Positions 10,914 to 20,123 of a stretch of DNA of 64,000 bases are shown here, piece after piece. Source of the stretch: Helianthus annuus (lineage: Eukaryota > Streptophyta > Magnoliopsida > Asterales > Asteraceae); contig NC_035435.2 in assembly GCF_002127325.2 (NCBI RefSeq), positions 127,697,893 through 127,761,892 of the forward strand, read 5' to 3'. Each line of letters opens with the position of its first letter. Position 1 is the first letter of the stretch. The notes below the pieces were generated by a model, which was given only the letters and a program-made list of their open reading frames with translations, did no database searches and was not told where the DNA came from. A program made the position numbers and the translations under genes.

Positions 10914-11085
10914 AAACTGTATTTTTGGCGGTGTTTACCCCGTCCAAATGTTGTCTAGTTTATGCAATAAAATACTTGTTTTTAATTTATTTTATTAATT
11001 TATAATTTATTTTATTAATTTGATTAATAGTGATCAATGAACCCACTATAAAATGGCATAGACATTCTTGCCATTTAACCACATC
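10914..11085. other. Short spacer with a TATA box for the next gene
   Basis: AT-rich. CACTATAAAATGG at about 11044-11056 is a plausible TATA box about 35 bp upstream of the ATG at 11086. Confidence 0.5.
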
Positions 11086-11444
11086 ATGGATTCTTCTTGG
11101 ACCGACGAAGAAGACATTGCTATTGCCGTCTCCTACGCTGCCACTCATGATGAAGGCACTTACTCAGTTTCCGATCCCGCGTTCTGGGGTCAAGTTATGA
11201 ACTATTTCTGCATTCACGTGCAACAAACGACCCGTAGCGCGAATGACCTCAACACTCGGTGTGCTTTCCTACGCTTCAAATGTAGCCGTTTCTTAGGAAG
11301 GTACAAGAACGTTAAAAAAAGGATCGGAACAATAACCTGGCTGAAGAAGAGGTGATTGAAGAAGCCCTGCTAGACTATGCAATAATTTATGACGAGGATT
11401 TTGAACACATTTCAGTGTTTGAAACCTTGAAAAATTATATTTAG
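11086..11444 (+). pseudogene. Myb/SANT-like domain gene, frameshifted
   Basis: ATG at 11086 gives MDSSWTDEEDIAIAVSYAATH, followed by a predicted trihelix with conserved aromatic residues (DPAFWGQVMNYF, LNTRCAFLRFKCSRFL). This is the short Myb/SANT-like domain common in plant TE-associated proteins, often annotated as glutathione S-transferase T3-like although it has no such enzyme domain. The frame shifts at an A-rich run near 11312-11325; beyond it another frame reads NNLAEEEVIEEALLDY and DFEHISVFETL to a TAG at 11442-11444, which is the expected C-terminus. The intact homologue at 13242-13598 supports this. It is probably a decayed DNA-binding accessory protein. Confidence 0.65.
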
Positions 11445-11683
11445 CTAGCGTTTTAGGATTTTATTTTTATTTTTATCTTGTATCGTTTTTTATGTTATAT
11501 TAAAGTTATGTTGTATCGTTTTAAAAGAAGACCACCGTTTTTAGACAGTCTGGCCAATTTTGATTTACACAGTTAGTCAATTTTGGTTCAAACATTGACA
11601 ATTTTGGTTCAGTTGCAAATTCCTTCATAACAAGTGCTTACAAATGCTTACAAACACTAAATACGATAGCAATGCAATACATA
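11445..11683. other. Convergent spacer
   Basis: 3' flanks of the Myb/SANT-like gene (plus) and the GRF gene (minus). AT-rich with a short repeated phrase (AATTTTGGTTCA, twice). No gene is seen. Confidence 0.5.
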
Positions 11684-12167
11684 CTAATTCCACAAATACA
11701 ACAATATTGCAATTGCAATTAAAAAGCTTAGCACATATAGTTTCTTCGACTTCGTCTTTGTGTCAAATCTCATTGCTTTCAAGTTATTGTTCTCTTCTAT
11801 TAATAACTTATTTTGTAATTCAAGGTTCTTTATCTTCATGTCTTTAAACGTCACTGGAGTTGAGGTGCCGTATGAACGTTCAACGAACATATTATCAACA
11901 TCTTGTTTCCACAAGAAGAATTTGCAATCACCTCTCTACAAAAACACAACAACTATAAAGAAATTGCAATTGACTATCTACAAAACACCAAATCGAACTT
12001 ACAGGCCAGTGAGAACACCAGCAAAATTCTTCACCATGTCTTTCACTTTTAAGTCCAGCAACTCGAAGAACAGCAAGAATGTCGTGATGACAGTACACAT
12101 TTCCATCCAAACCGACCTTGAAGAGTTTAGGTCTTTGAATTAGACCAGAGGTAGAAGACGAGGACAT
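11684..12167 (-). CDS. GRF-type zinc-finger protein with coiled coil and C-terminal membrane segment
   Basis: Two minus-strand exons: 12003-12167 (ATG at 12165-12167, MSSSSTSGLIQRPKLF) and 11684-11935, separated by a phase-0 GT-AG intron. The joined product has GEEFCWCSHWP followed by RGDCKFFLWK, matching the GRF zinc finger core (GR/GxxF..C......C.FF.W), although the first Cys pair is atypical (YCHHD). A Leu/Asn/Glu-rich helix follows (NLELQNKLLIEENNNL), then a hydrophobic C-terminal segment (LYVLSFLIAIAILLYLW) ending almost at the stop. This layout is widespread among short TE-associated plant genes. No lesion is visible. The molecular role is unknown; GRF fingers elsewhere bind nucleic acid. 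Confidence 0.68.
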
Positions 12168-12235
12168 GTTGAACCAATGTTCCAAATTGATTGTCACAAG
12201 GGGCCAGTTCTTTTATAACCCAGCTTTTTCAGATT

Positions 12236-13075
12236 TTTAAGTTTTTGATATTTGTTTTTAAATAATATAGTTTAATATAAAGACTATATAAATATAATTG
12301 AAGTTCAAATGATAACAGCTCTGGACGGAGGATAAACTGGTTAGGACGTTTGGGTTACACACATGTTGCGCGGGTTCGAATCTCACAAACGACCGGTTCT
12401 TTAAAGAAGACCCCGTTTTTGAATATTTTTGTTTTAAATATATACTTTAATATAAGGTAACTACTATATAAATATAATTGAAGTTCAAATAATAACAGCT
12501 CCGGACGGAGGATAAACTGGTTAGGACGTTTGGGCTACACACGAGTTGCGCGGGTTCGAATCTCACAAACGGCTGGTTCTTTAAAGAAGACCCTGTTTTT
12601 GAATATTTTTGTTTTAAATATATACTTTAATATAAGGTAACTACTATATAAATATAATTGAAGTTCAAATAATAACAGCTCCGGACGGAGGATAAACTGG
12701 TTAGGACGTTTGGGTTACACACGTGTTGCGCGGGTTCGAATCTCACAAACGGCCGGTTCTTTAAAGAAGACCCCGTTTTTTAATATTTTTGTTTTAAATA
12801 TATACTTTAATATAAGGTAACTACTATATAAATATAATTGAAGTTCAAATTATAATAGCTTCGGACGGAGGATAAACTGTTTAGGACGTTTGGGTTACAC
12901 ACGTGTTGCGCAGGTTCGAATCTCACAAACGGCCGGTTCTTTAAAGAAGACCCCGTTTTTGAATATTTTTGTTTTAAATATATACTTTAAAGAAGACCCC
13001 GTTTTTTAAATATTTTGTTTTAAATATATACTTGAATAATTTTGTTTAAAATATATACTTTAATATAAGGTAATT
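12236..13075 (+). repeat. 180-bp tandem repeat with tRNA-like pol III boxes
   Basis: Four copies with an exact 180-bp period; corresponding points are 12301, 12481, 12661 and 12841, with a fifth degenerate tail. Each unit has TAAACTGGTTAGGACG (A-box-like D arm) and GCGGGTTCGAATCTCAC (B-box-like T arm), about 50 bp apart, so it looks like a tandem tRNA-derived SINE. It lacks paired acceptor stems, so these are not functional tRNAs. Copies differ by few bases. Two inverted relatives lie at 14990-15310. Confidence 0.75.
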
Positions 13076-13241
13076 TATTATTTTATTAGTTAAGGTTCAA
13101 CTTTTAAAGAAAATATAAAACATTATATTAAAACATTATATTAAAAAAAAGGAAATACATACTAAACATTAAATTTAAAAAACAAATATTTACAAAAGAA
13201 AAAAAACATTACATTCAAAAAAAAAAAAAAAAAACCAACAT

Positions 13242-13598
13242 CTAAATCCAAACCCTAATCGTTTCCCACTGCGAGACATGTTCGAAATCATGTCCTTCAT
13301 CGTGGCGGAAGTTGATAAGGGCAACCGCCTTGATGTCGTCCTCGCTAAGGCCCTCGGATGAATCCTCCACAGACTTGTAGTAACTCTCGAACTTCTTACA
13401 TTCCAACCGTATAACCCGAAACCTTGAAGATAAGGCATCAACGGTATGGCCGTGGTTCGGACCACGGAGTTGTGCAAAATATTGTTGCACCCGGACCCAT
13501 AGACCCCCCTGCCCTCGACAAGGAGGATTGACATACACCTCCTCCCAAGCCTCCACCAATGCTATGTCCTCAACTTCCGTCCACGAGTTAGCAGCCAT
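13242..13598 (-). CDS. Intact Myb/SANT-like domain protein
   Basis: A single-exon frame of 118 codons from ATG at 13596-13598 (MAANSWTEVEDIALVEAWEE) to the stop at 13242. It has the same order as the 11086 gene: SWTEVEDIAL, GLWVRVQQYFAQL, LSSRFRVIRLECKKFESYY, EDDIKAVALINFRHDE, FEHVSQWETIRVWI. The Trp and aromatic spacing fits a Myb/SANT or trihelix-like DNA-binding fold. A TATATATA box lies at about 13686-13693, and an ACGTCTY motif array lies just upstream of that. No frameshift or stop is seen, so this copy could still be expressed. Such proteins accompany TEs in several plant groups; the exact role is unknown. Confidence 0.68.
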   Translation of the reverse strand: MAANSWTEVEDIALVEAWEEVYVNPPCRGQGGLWVRVQQYFAQLRGPNHGHTVDALSSRFRVIRLECKKFESYYKSVEDSSEGLSEDDIKAVALINFRHDEGHDFEHVSQWETIRVWI

Positions 13599-13710
13599 GT
13601 GTGGTTGTGTGTTTCTGGGTGGAGAAGAAAGATGAACAAAGAAAGTGGAATAACAAGAACGACGTGTGTGTTTAGTATTAGGGGTATATATAGTTGGTAA
13701 ATTGCCGGTT

Positions 13711-13838
13711 GAAACACCTTAACAGGTTGAAACGTTTTAACATTTAGGGAACTTAACAGGTTGAAACGTCTTAACAGGTTGAAACGTCTTAACAGGTTGA
13801 AACGTCTTAACATTTAGTAGGCTGTTAAAACGTCTTTA
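13711..13838 (-). promoter_or_regulatory. ACGTCTY motif array upstream of the Myb/SANT-like gene
   Basis: Units of 18 bp (CAGGTTGAAACGTCTTAA) place ACGTCTT at 13766, 13784 and 13802, with another at 13830 and two degenerate units at about 13711 and 13729. The array begins some 20 bp upstream of the TATA box of the minus-strand gene. Confidence 0.65.
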
Positions 13839-13993
13839 AACATTGAATTATACTGGATTGAGCAAGAATTAAAACGTAAACTAGTAAAATTTATAACTTT
13901 ATTATCATTGAATACAAAGTACATAAAAAACATAACACTGTTACAAATATAATCATTTGAACTAGAATACACTAAACCGCTACTTCATTTGAA

Positions 13994-14305
13994 CTATAAT
14001 ACACTAAACCGCAACTTCCATAAATTTAAAATGGGGTAGGAGATCCGGATTTTGAATCCGAAATTCGCATCAAAACACCTAGGAATAAATAATATGGGTC
14101 GTGAAATGGTAAGTTCCATCAACCCACATTTATATTTATTTTGGCCTAGGTGATATGTAACGGGTTGTTCACATTTGGTTCTGCGGTTTCCCGGCTGGGT
14201 GATGTTACAAGACCTGGCTAACACACTGGTGAGAGCCCATTGTGTTAGCCAATGTCTCATCAACCACCCGAAACGGGTAGAATCGTCATTACCTGAACAA
14301 CCCAT
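13994..14305 (-). other. Unassigned open frame, about 103 codons
   Basis: Open reading frame on the minus strand with no recognised domain. A short phrase (PVTYHLGQNK) resembles ITYRLGQE of the DUF1985 exon, which hints at a scrambled piece of the same gene family, but the match is too short to rely on. It may be non-coding. Confidence 0.25.
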
Positions 14306-14593
14306 TTAACCCTTCATGTGTCCGTTGTAGATGAGTTCTTCAACACGATCGACACTGCAGAGCACGTAGAAGGGGATATCCGATCTCATCCCATTAAAAG
14401 GGAGAAGATCTGTGTCCGTTGTAGATGACTTCTTAGACCCGTTGTAGATGATTCCTTAGAACCATTTGTTGAATCCGGGGGTCTGCCCATTTTTTGAAGC
14501 TGTGAACACCAATGTGGTAGAAAATATGGTGAACAAGAAAACATTGTGTATAACAGGGTGGAAAATTGTGAACGACTTAAAAACAGGTTTCAA
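14306..14593. repeat. Region with three copies of a TCCGTTGTAGATGA phrase
   Basis: The phrase GTTGTAGATGA followed by CTTC/TTCTT recurs at about 14321, 14415 and 14440. No gene is seen. Confidence 0.45.
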
Positions 14594-14700
14594 ACGTCTT
14601 GAAAATAACTTTGAAAACCGGGAAACGTCTCAAACGTCTCAAACATTGGAAAACGAGAAACGTCTCAAACGTCTTAACCTTTTATTGAAACATCTTAAAA
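14594..14700 (+). promoter_or_regulatory. Third ACGTCTY motif array
   Basis: ACGTCT copies at 14594, 14625, 14634, 14660 and 14669, some only 9 bp apart (AAACGTCTCAAACGTCT). A 84-codon open frame across it is a by-product of the repeats. Confidence 0.6.
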
Positions 14701-14874
14701 CAAACATAAAAATAAAATAAAATAAAATAAAATACCTACTAAACAATAAATTAAAAAAAAAAGAAAATATAATAACAAACATATATAAACATATATTTTT
14801 GATATAAATTCAAACATTTAAAACAAACATCTAAATTCAAAAAAAAAAAAACAAACATCTATTTTTCATATAAA

Positions 14875-14980
14875 TTATAAACTTATATTAACTATAGACA
14901 CTAACCGGGTTAGTGTTTAAAAAGAAATTCTTATATAAACACTAACCCCATTAGTGTGTATAGTTAATATAAGTTTATAA
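14875..14980. repeat. Long hairpin: 45-bp inverted arms with a 16-bp loop
   Basis: Left arm 14875-14919 and right arm 14936-14980 are reverse complements with about three mismatches; each begins TTATAAACTTATATTAAC at its outer end. A smaller palindrome (CACTAACCGGGTTAGTG) sits inside the left arm. It may be a foldback MITE or a cruciform-forming spacer, and it separates the two tRNA-like repeat groups. Confidence 0.75.
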
Positions 14981-14989
14981 AATATCAAA

Positions 14990-15310
14990 AAGGGGGTCTT
15001 CTTGTTAGAACCGGCCCTTTGTCAGATTCGAACGCGCGCAACATGTGTATAACCCAAACGTCTTAACCAGTTTATCCTCTATCCGGAGCTGTTATAACTT
15101 GAAGTTGTAATATATTTATATACTCATTATATATTTAAAACAAACGTATAAATTAAAAAAACTTAAAAATATCAAAAAGGGGATCTTCTTATTAGAAACG
15201 GCCCTTAGTGAGATTCGAACCCAAGCCACCCGTGTATAACTCAAACGTCTTAACCAGTTTATCCTCCATCTCGGAGCTGTTATAACTTGATCTTATATTG
15301 TATTTATATA
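14990..15310 (-). repeat. Two inverted relatives of the tRNA-like repeat
   Basis: About 15001-15110 and 15181-15300 hold, on the minus strand, the same ATAAACTGGTTAAGACG and GTTCGAATCT blocks as the 12236-13075 array, again about 180 bp apart. They are more diverged than the copies in the direct array. Confidence 0.7.
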
Positions 15311-15347
15311 CTTTTATGGAACTTTATTGAACTTTGGAGACCGTGAA

Positions 15348-15560
15348 ACGTCTCAAGCCGTGTTGAGGCGTCTCAGAGCCGGCTTCAAACGTCTCAAGCC
15401 ATGCAAAAGTAGCAGCTTATCGACTAAGCTTTTAAAACGTCTCAAGCAGCCGTCTGAGACGTCTCAGCCAAGACGCCAAGACGTCTGAGCTCTGTCGGAC
15501 ACGTGGCAGGTTTTCGTTGGTCAGCCGCCAAGACGTTTCAACATCTTTCACACGTCTCCA
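15348..15560 (+). promoter_or_regulatory. Fourth ACGTCTY motif array
   Basis: ACGTCT at 15348, 15389, 15437, 15459, 15481 and 15552, with near matches (GCGTCTC 15369, CCGTCTG 15450). Spacing is irregular and the segment is more GC-rich than the other arrays. No gene start is recognised next to it. Confidence 0.55.
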
Positions 15561-16174
15561 CGAGACGTTTGACTTGGCTAATTCGGAAACGTTGACTGAA
15601 ACTTGGCCATTTTGGCTATTTTCCCTTGAATGAAAGTCCCAAGTCTATCTTGATTAGGTATTTTTCTTAACTTTTTAGCCGCAGTATATCTTCTTTTACG
15701 AACGGCCAACAAAATAAACGTCTAATTATCCGAGACTGCGAACATGGCTGGGTAGCTCAAGCCTACCCGGTTGGGGAAAATCTGTCGCCTGAAGGTCCAC
15801 TGCGATAAACCCGGTTGAAATCGGATTTGAACTTGAGACGTATGGCTCAAACCCAAATCTTCACTTCCCCTTCAATATCAATTGAGCTATAGCTTATTGG
15901 CTGACCAGCAGTGTACGGTTTATTTTATTGTCAGTACCTCTAAGCGTGGAGCTCTTACATTAATTCGATGCAATGACAAAAGTCAAAGTTTTCACAAATG
16001 ATTTGCATGATCATAACTATGAGGGTCAGTCAAAGGGTGAGTGAACTATCTTACAAGTAAGTTTTGTTTTTAAGTTATTAATACTTGCATGATCATAACT
16101 ATGAGGGTCGGTCAAGGGTGGGTGAAATCAAGCGAGGGGCTTTGGGCCTCTACTTTTTAAGGGTCTCTCTTAAA
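15561..16174. other. Intergenic, with a 43-bp direct duplication
   Basis: I see no gene. A block starting TTGCATGATCATAACTATGA occurs at about 16003 and again at about 16083. Confidence 0.5.
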
Positions 16175-16184
16175 GCCTTAGAGT

Positions 16185-16749
16185 AATGTTTTAAAAACCG
16201 GTTTTTAAGTCATACCGGGTTGTGCTCTAAAATGGTTCAACCGGCTGAACCGGGTTTTATATCGGGCGGTTGAACCGGGTTACTAGTTAACCCTATAAAT
16301 TCTATAAAATACAAATTCATCTCAAAAAAACAATCCAATCTCAACTAGGATTTATGTAAGTGATCATAGTTTTATCTAATAACAACTATTTTTATTGTAA
16401 ACTATTAAGCATTTTAAGAATATTTTTATTAGTTATAAATAATATTGCATTGTATGAGGTGAGTAACAATTTCAACAACGAAGAAATATTGGAATAGAAG
16501 GCACTAGATTAGTTACCGGAAATATGGAAGATCAATATTACCTTAATATTGTATTTTATTAAAATTAAGAAATCAAATCTTAAGATAATGCAAACCGGTT
16601 CAATGGTTTGAACCGGTAGAACCGGATTTACCGCCGGTACATAAGACATACCGTATTCGGATTTTACCGGCCTTTATCGTACCGGACTCGTGTCTGATAT
16701 CCGGTTTAACCGATATAACCAGCCAATTCATACCGGTATTTAAAACATT
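16185..16749. mobile_element. Mutator-type MITE, 565 bp
   Basis: Terminal inverted repeats AATGTTTTAAAAACCGG (left) and, read inward, AATGTTTTAAATACCGG (right). A perfect 10-bp target duplication GCCTTAGAGT flanks it at 16175-16184 and 16750-16759. The interior is non-coding and full of AACCGGTT-like palindromes in both halves. Duplications of 9-11 bp are typical of Mutator-like elements. No transposase gene is present. Confidence 0.85.
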
Positions 16750-16842
16750 GCCTTAGAGTAATCACTCTCTCAAAACTTTACCTTATTTTCAAATTTTAAG
16801 GTAAAAAACTAAAATCATGTTATTTCTCTTCTACATCAGCCT

Positions 16843-17000
16843 CCCCAATCTTCAAATTCCTTCCTCAAATTTTAAGGGGAGTTATGTTGAAGCCCCAAAT
16901 ATGAGGGTCACTATTCACCTCAATCTTCAAATTCCCTTCCTCAAATTTTAAGAGGAGTTATGTTGAAGCCACAAATATGAGGGTCACTATTCACCTCAAA
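16843..17000 (+). repeat. Two-copy tandem duplication, about 78 bp per unit
   Basis: The block beginning ATCTTCAAATTCC and ending GTCACTATTCACCTCA occurs twice in a row with a few differences (GGGGAG/GAGGAG, GCCCCAAA/GCCACAAA). Confidence 0.7.
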
Positions 17001-17049
17001 GTTATTATTTTTGTAGCTGTTCATATTAAAATATTATATATAGTATTAT

Positions 17050-17233
17050 ATAGAGAGAGATGCCGATTTTTGTACAAATTGACTTAACGTACGCTGCGTA
17101 CAAGATACAGTATCAACATGCGATTTTTTTAACATGCGAGATTTCCTTTCTGGGATTATAACATGCGAACTTGTCATAGCGTACGTTAAGAGTTAAGACA
17201 TTTTGTACGATACACTTTTTCTCTCTATATATA
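17050..17233. repeat. Foldback or MITE-like segment
   Basis: The ends are inverted (TATATAGAGAGA at about 17050 against TCTCTCTATATA at about 17219), with an inner inverted pair around TTAACGTACGC (about 17084) and GCGTACGTTAA (about 17180). AACATGCGA appears three times inside. No clear target duplication is seen. Confidence 0.45.
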
Positions 17234-18800
17234 TGTGTGTGTATGTATTATTGTTTTATATAAATTCAAATATATACTTGTAATGTGGTTTATAAAAATA
17301 TTTATATCATATGTCTCAAATTCTTATAAATTTTATATCAAAATTTAGAAAAAATAAACATGACATAATGATGTATTATATATTATTATTTTGTAACATG
17401 TTTATGCATGGTTGATTTGTACTTTATGCTTTAGGTGTATTTTTGGTTTCTTTTGTTGTATTGTTTGTTTTGTTGGTTATACATGTTAGCTAAGACACAT
17501 AAGCAGACACGCGTCATTAATCCCCCGTCAGATGAAAACCCTAAACCATCTTCCTCACGCAAAAACCAACCATCAGACAAGTTCTCATGCTCTGTTTATC
17601 ACAATCGGAAGAACCCTGAATGAAATCTTTGACTGAAAATCGATAAATTCAGACCAACCCTTCATAGATCAAAAAGAACGAACCCGCAGAAATCGAACAG
17701 AACCTACATCGATCATTTAAGGTTAGATGACGGTGTGGATGATGATTTGAAGTTCTAGAGGGCAGATGATTGTCGTTTTTAGACCCAAATAAATAGAGAT
17801 GATAGTGAGAGAAGAATCACCGGCCGGACTTCGTGGCTTTTTGTTCTCATCTTTTGCACTGTTTCAAATCATTATAACCCTAACTAGCCCCCAAACTTAT
17901 TATAACCTTAATTCGATTAGCAAAACCTTCAAATCAGTCGCCCCCAAATTGAGTTGTCGGACCTACAACTCCAGTTTTTCATTTGTATAGCCTTCTTCAT
18001 TAGTAGCCCAGGTTTGTCCTTTTTTTTTAGATTAATTAAATTATTTTATGCAAATATTAGTAGTAATCGAAAGTTAAGCAAATATAGATTTTGATTTTGA
18101 TGATGTAATGTTGACTCTGCATATTACAGTTTTCTTCGATCGTGGGGTTCGGGTTTAGGTAGGTATATGCATTTAGCATCTCTGATCAGGTGCTGCTGGC
18201 GAAGAGAGTAACCAAGCACGTGAGCTTACCTTGGTGCATTAGGTTTAGAAGTTTTGAACTAAATATGGCAGTCCATTTGCTGTATTTTTTTAGTGTGGTT
18301 GTCCTTTTATTTAAAGAGTTTATATATATTCATTTTCTTTAGCAGTTCTTAAAGTCAGTCTGCTCGCTGTTTATTTAATTAAGTAATTGAATCTCACCAA
18401 AGGACTTGTAGCCTAGCGGTTCAAAGATGTGTAGTAATAGTGTTTCTTTACAAGTGATAGAGATTGGTGTAGATTTTGGGGCAGGTATAATAGGTGTATA
18501 AGTTAGCCGTTTAAAAAAGAAAAGTAACTGAATCTCATTTGACATTACTTGTAATAACATTTCACCTTACAATGAATTTGAATAGACATTCGACACTATT
18601 TTACCCTTGTCTAATGCTTGTCGGTCACCCACAAGTTTATTAGAGTACTCGAATTGTCGTCTCATTCAATTATTTATGTTTTGTGAATGTTCGCTGCTTT
18701 CGATATTAAAAATATATGCATATACAAATATTAGGGAGATCTGACAAACATTAGTTACAACTCAAGAGACAGAGGGGCTCTTTTATTGAGACCTCCTAGC
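17234..18800. other. Region without a recognised gene
   Basis: AT-rich. Short open frames at 17435-17623 and 17799-17990 show no domain. The text around 17500-18000 has exon-like composition (CGATCATTTAAGG, ACTCCAGTTTTTC) and could be another captured gene fragment of the Helitron ending at 20123, but I cannot identify a source. Confidence 0.4.
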
Positions 18801-18988
18801 CATTGGCGCAGCTTCTATAGGGCGGGAGGGGGCGGCCGACCCCCCGAACATTTCGCTCAGTAGTTGAGAGTATGTAGTTTTCGTATAGAAATTTGTGGGT
18901 ATATACGTTTTCGACCCACAGTCTTATAGAAATATTTTGGTATATAAGTTTTCGACCCCCCGGTCGGAAATCTCAAGTTTCGCCACTA
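18801..18988. mobile_element. Small hAT-like non-autonomous element
   Basis: Imperfect inverted ends (CATTGGCGCAGCTTCTA and, inward from the right, TAGTGGCGAAACTTGAG) with CCTAGC on both flanks as a partial target duplication. The interior has GACCCCCCG-type repeats. The TGGCG terminus resembles that of the hAT element at 24366. Confidence 0.5.
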
Positions 18989-19263
18989 CCTAGCTCCAAT
19001 ATTTTTTTATATATTTTTGGAAGTTGGTATGTTTAAACTAAATAAACGTGTAGGAAGATACATATGAGGAAAATAGTCTAAGAAACATGTATTGGTTTGA
19101 TCTTAATGCTCTTGGGGTGTCGTTAACTTGAAGTAAACACTAAGTTACCCTTTCAACACTTAGTTTTACAAATAAATTCCATGTTACATTGTTCTGTTTT
19201 ACGTATATTACAAATATGTAATAATGTAACTACTGAGAGGTGTTATTTTCATGTGATGTTTTG
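18989..19263. other. Spacer, AT-rich
   Basis: No gene or repeat structure seen. Confidence 0.5.
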
Positions 19264-19634
19264 TAGTTGTAAGATCAAAAGGCGAATTGGAGGACAAGGA
19301 CAAGAAGCATAAAAATCACAAAGACAAAGAGAAGGAGAAAAATGAAGAACATAAAAAACATAAAACATTATCATCAGGATAAGAAAAACAAGAATGATAA
19401 AATCAGCTATCATGGCTCTGGTTTTGAGCATTTGAAGAAACCCCATGAAAAGGTTAGATTCTTCTGTCGTATTTTACAGCTTTTATTTTGATAAGTATTA
19501 AGAAATTGAGTAATATATAATTCGCACACATGTTTAAACCACACAATTAATTTTATTTCTTTCAATGGTGCCAGAAAAGGATGGTTGAAGAAGATTAGGA
19601 CCTTAGTGCCATTCACAAGCACCCGAATACCAAG
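19264..19634 (+). pseudogene. MED19: Fragment of a Mediator subunit 19-like gene
   Basis: Two exon pieces, about 19264-19452 and 19575-19634, separated by a GT-AG intron. They encode the Lys/Asp/His-rich C-terminus typical of plant MED19 (SKGELEDKDKKHKNHKDK, EEHKKHK, then KRMVEED and [11 protein letters not shown]). MED19 is a subunit of the Mediator complex, which links transcription factors to RNA polymerase II in the nucleus. The fragment lacks the N-terminal Mediator domain, has a stop plus a frameshift near 19380, and has an in-frame TAG directly after VEED. It is a captured, dead fragment, not a gene. Confidence 0.65.
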
Positions 19635-19702
19635 GTAAATTTAATCAACTTTTTTTCCAACTTAAAGTGTTGTACGCTTTTAGTTACCTATTTGTATTTA
19701 TA

Positions 19703-19912
19703 GTGACCAGTGTTGCTGAAGTGTTTTCGAGAATTGATCACAAGTTTGATTTGATGTATGCGAAGAGGGCGTTTGTACATTGGTATGTTGGTGAGGGTAT
19801 AGAGGAAGGGTAGTTCTCGGAGGCGAGAGAGTATTTGGCTCCTTTTGAGAAGGATTATGAAGAGGCCGGGCTCGATTCTGCTAATAACGAGGAAGACATT
19901 GGTGAAGAGTAA
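19703..19912 (+). pseudogene. C-terminal fragment of alpha-tubulin
   Basis: One open piece of 69 codons matches the alpha-tubulin C-terminus: [53 protein letters not shown], then an acidic tail EEDIGEE and TAA at 19910-19912. An in-frame TAG (19811-19813) replaces the Glu/Gln codon after EEG, and several conserved residues are changed. Alpha-tubulin pairs with beta-tubulin in microtubules; this stretch is only the last-exon segment. It lies 70 bp after the MED19 fragment, which points to capture by the same mobile element. Confidence 0.8.
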
Positions 19913-20123
19913 TAGTTTGATTAGCATTAAGTCTGGTTTTTATGTTTCCGAAGTATAAAAACCAATGTGTTTAAAAGAAGGTATAAGCAGGTACTACTCT
20001 TATTATAAAGAGATTTCAAGTGAAATAACATGAAACGACTACAAATCTGATCAAATGCACACCCGTGATGTTTCTTTTCTACCCTCTTGCCCGCGCTGCA
20101 ACACGCGCGGGGCAACCATCTAG

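Larger units (their letters stand above)
19264..20123 (+). mobile_element. Right end of a Helitron carrying two gene fragments
   Basis: The 3' terminus is diagnostic: a 7-bp stem CCCGCGC/GCGCGGG (20090-20096 and 20105-20111) with an 8-nt loop, 8 nt of spacer, then CTAG at 20120-20123 followed by host T, as expected for insertion into AT. Upstream lie fragments of two unrelated genes in sense orientation with introns kept, as in gene-capturing Helitrons. I could not locate the 5' TC end, so only the right part is marked. Confidence 0.7.

Noticed and set aside
12301..12960. Four tRNA genes
   Set aside because: A and B boxes are present but acceptor stems do not pair and the units are 180-bp tandem repeats; called tRNA-like repeats instead.
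13994..14305. A second DUF1985 gene
   Set aside because: Only a seven- to eight-residue resemblance (TYHLGQ); too little for a family call.
14466..14720. 84-codon plus-strand frame
   Set aside because: Its C-terminal half is the ACGTCTY array read as protein; no domain.
17435..17990. Two short plus-strand frames as small genes
   Set aside because: No domain, no codon signal I can defend, and they lie in a TE-rich stretch; noted only as possible captured sequence.
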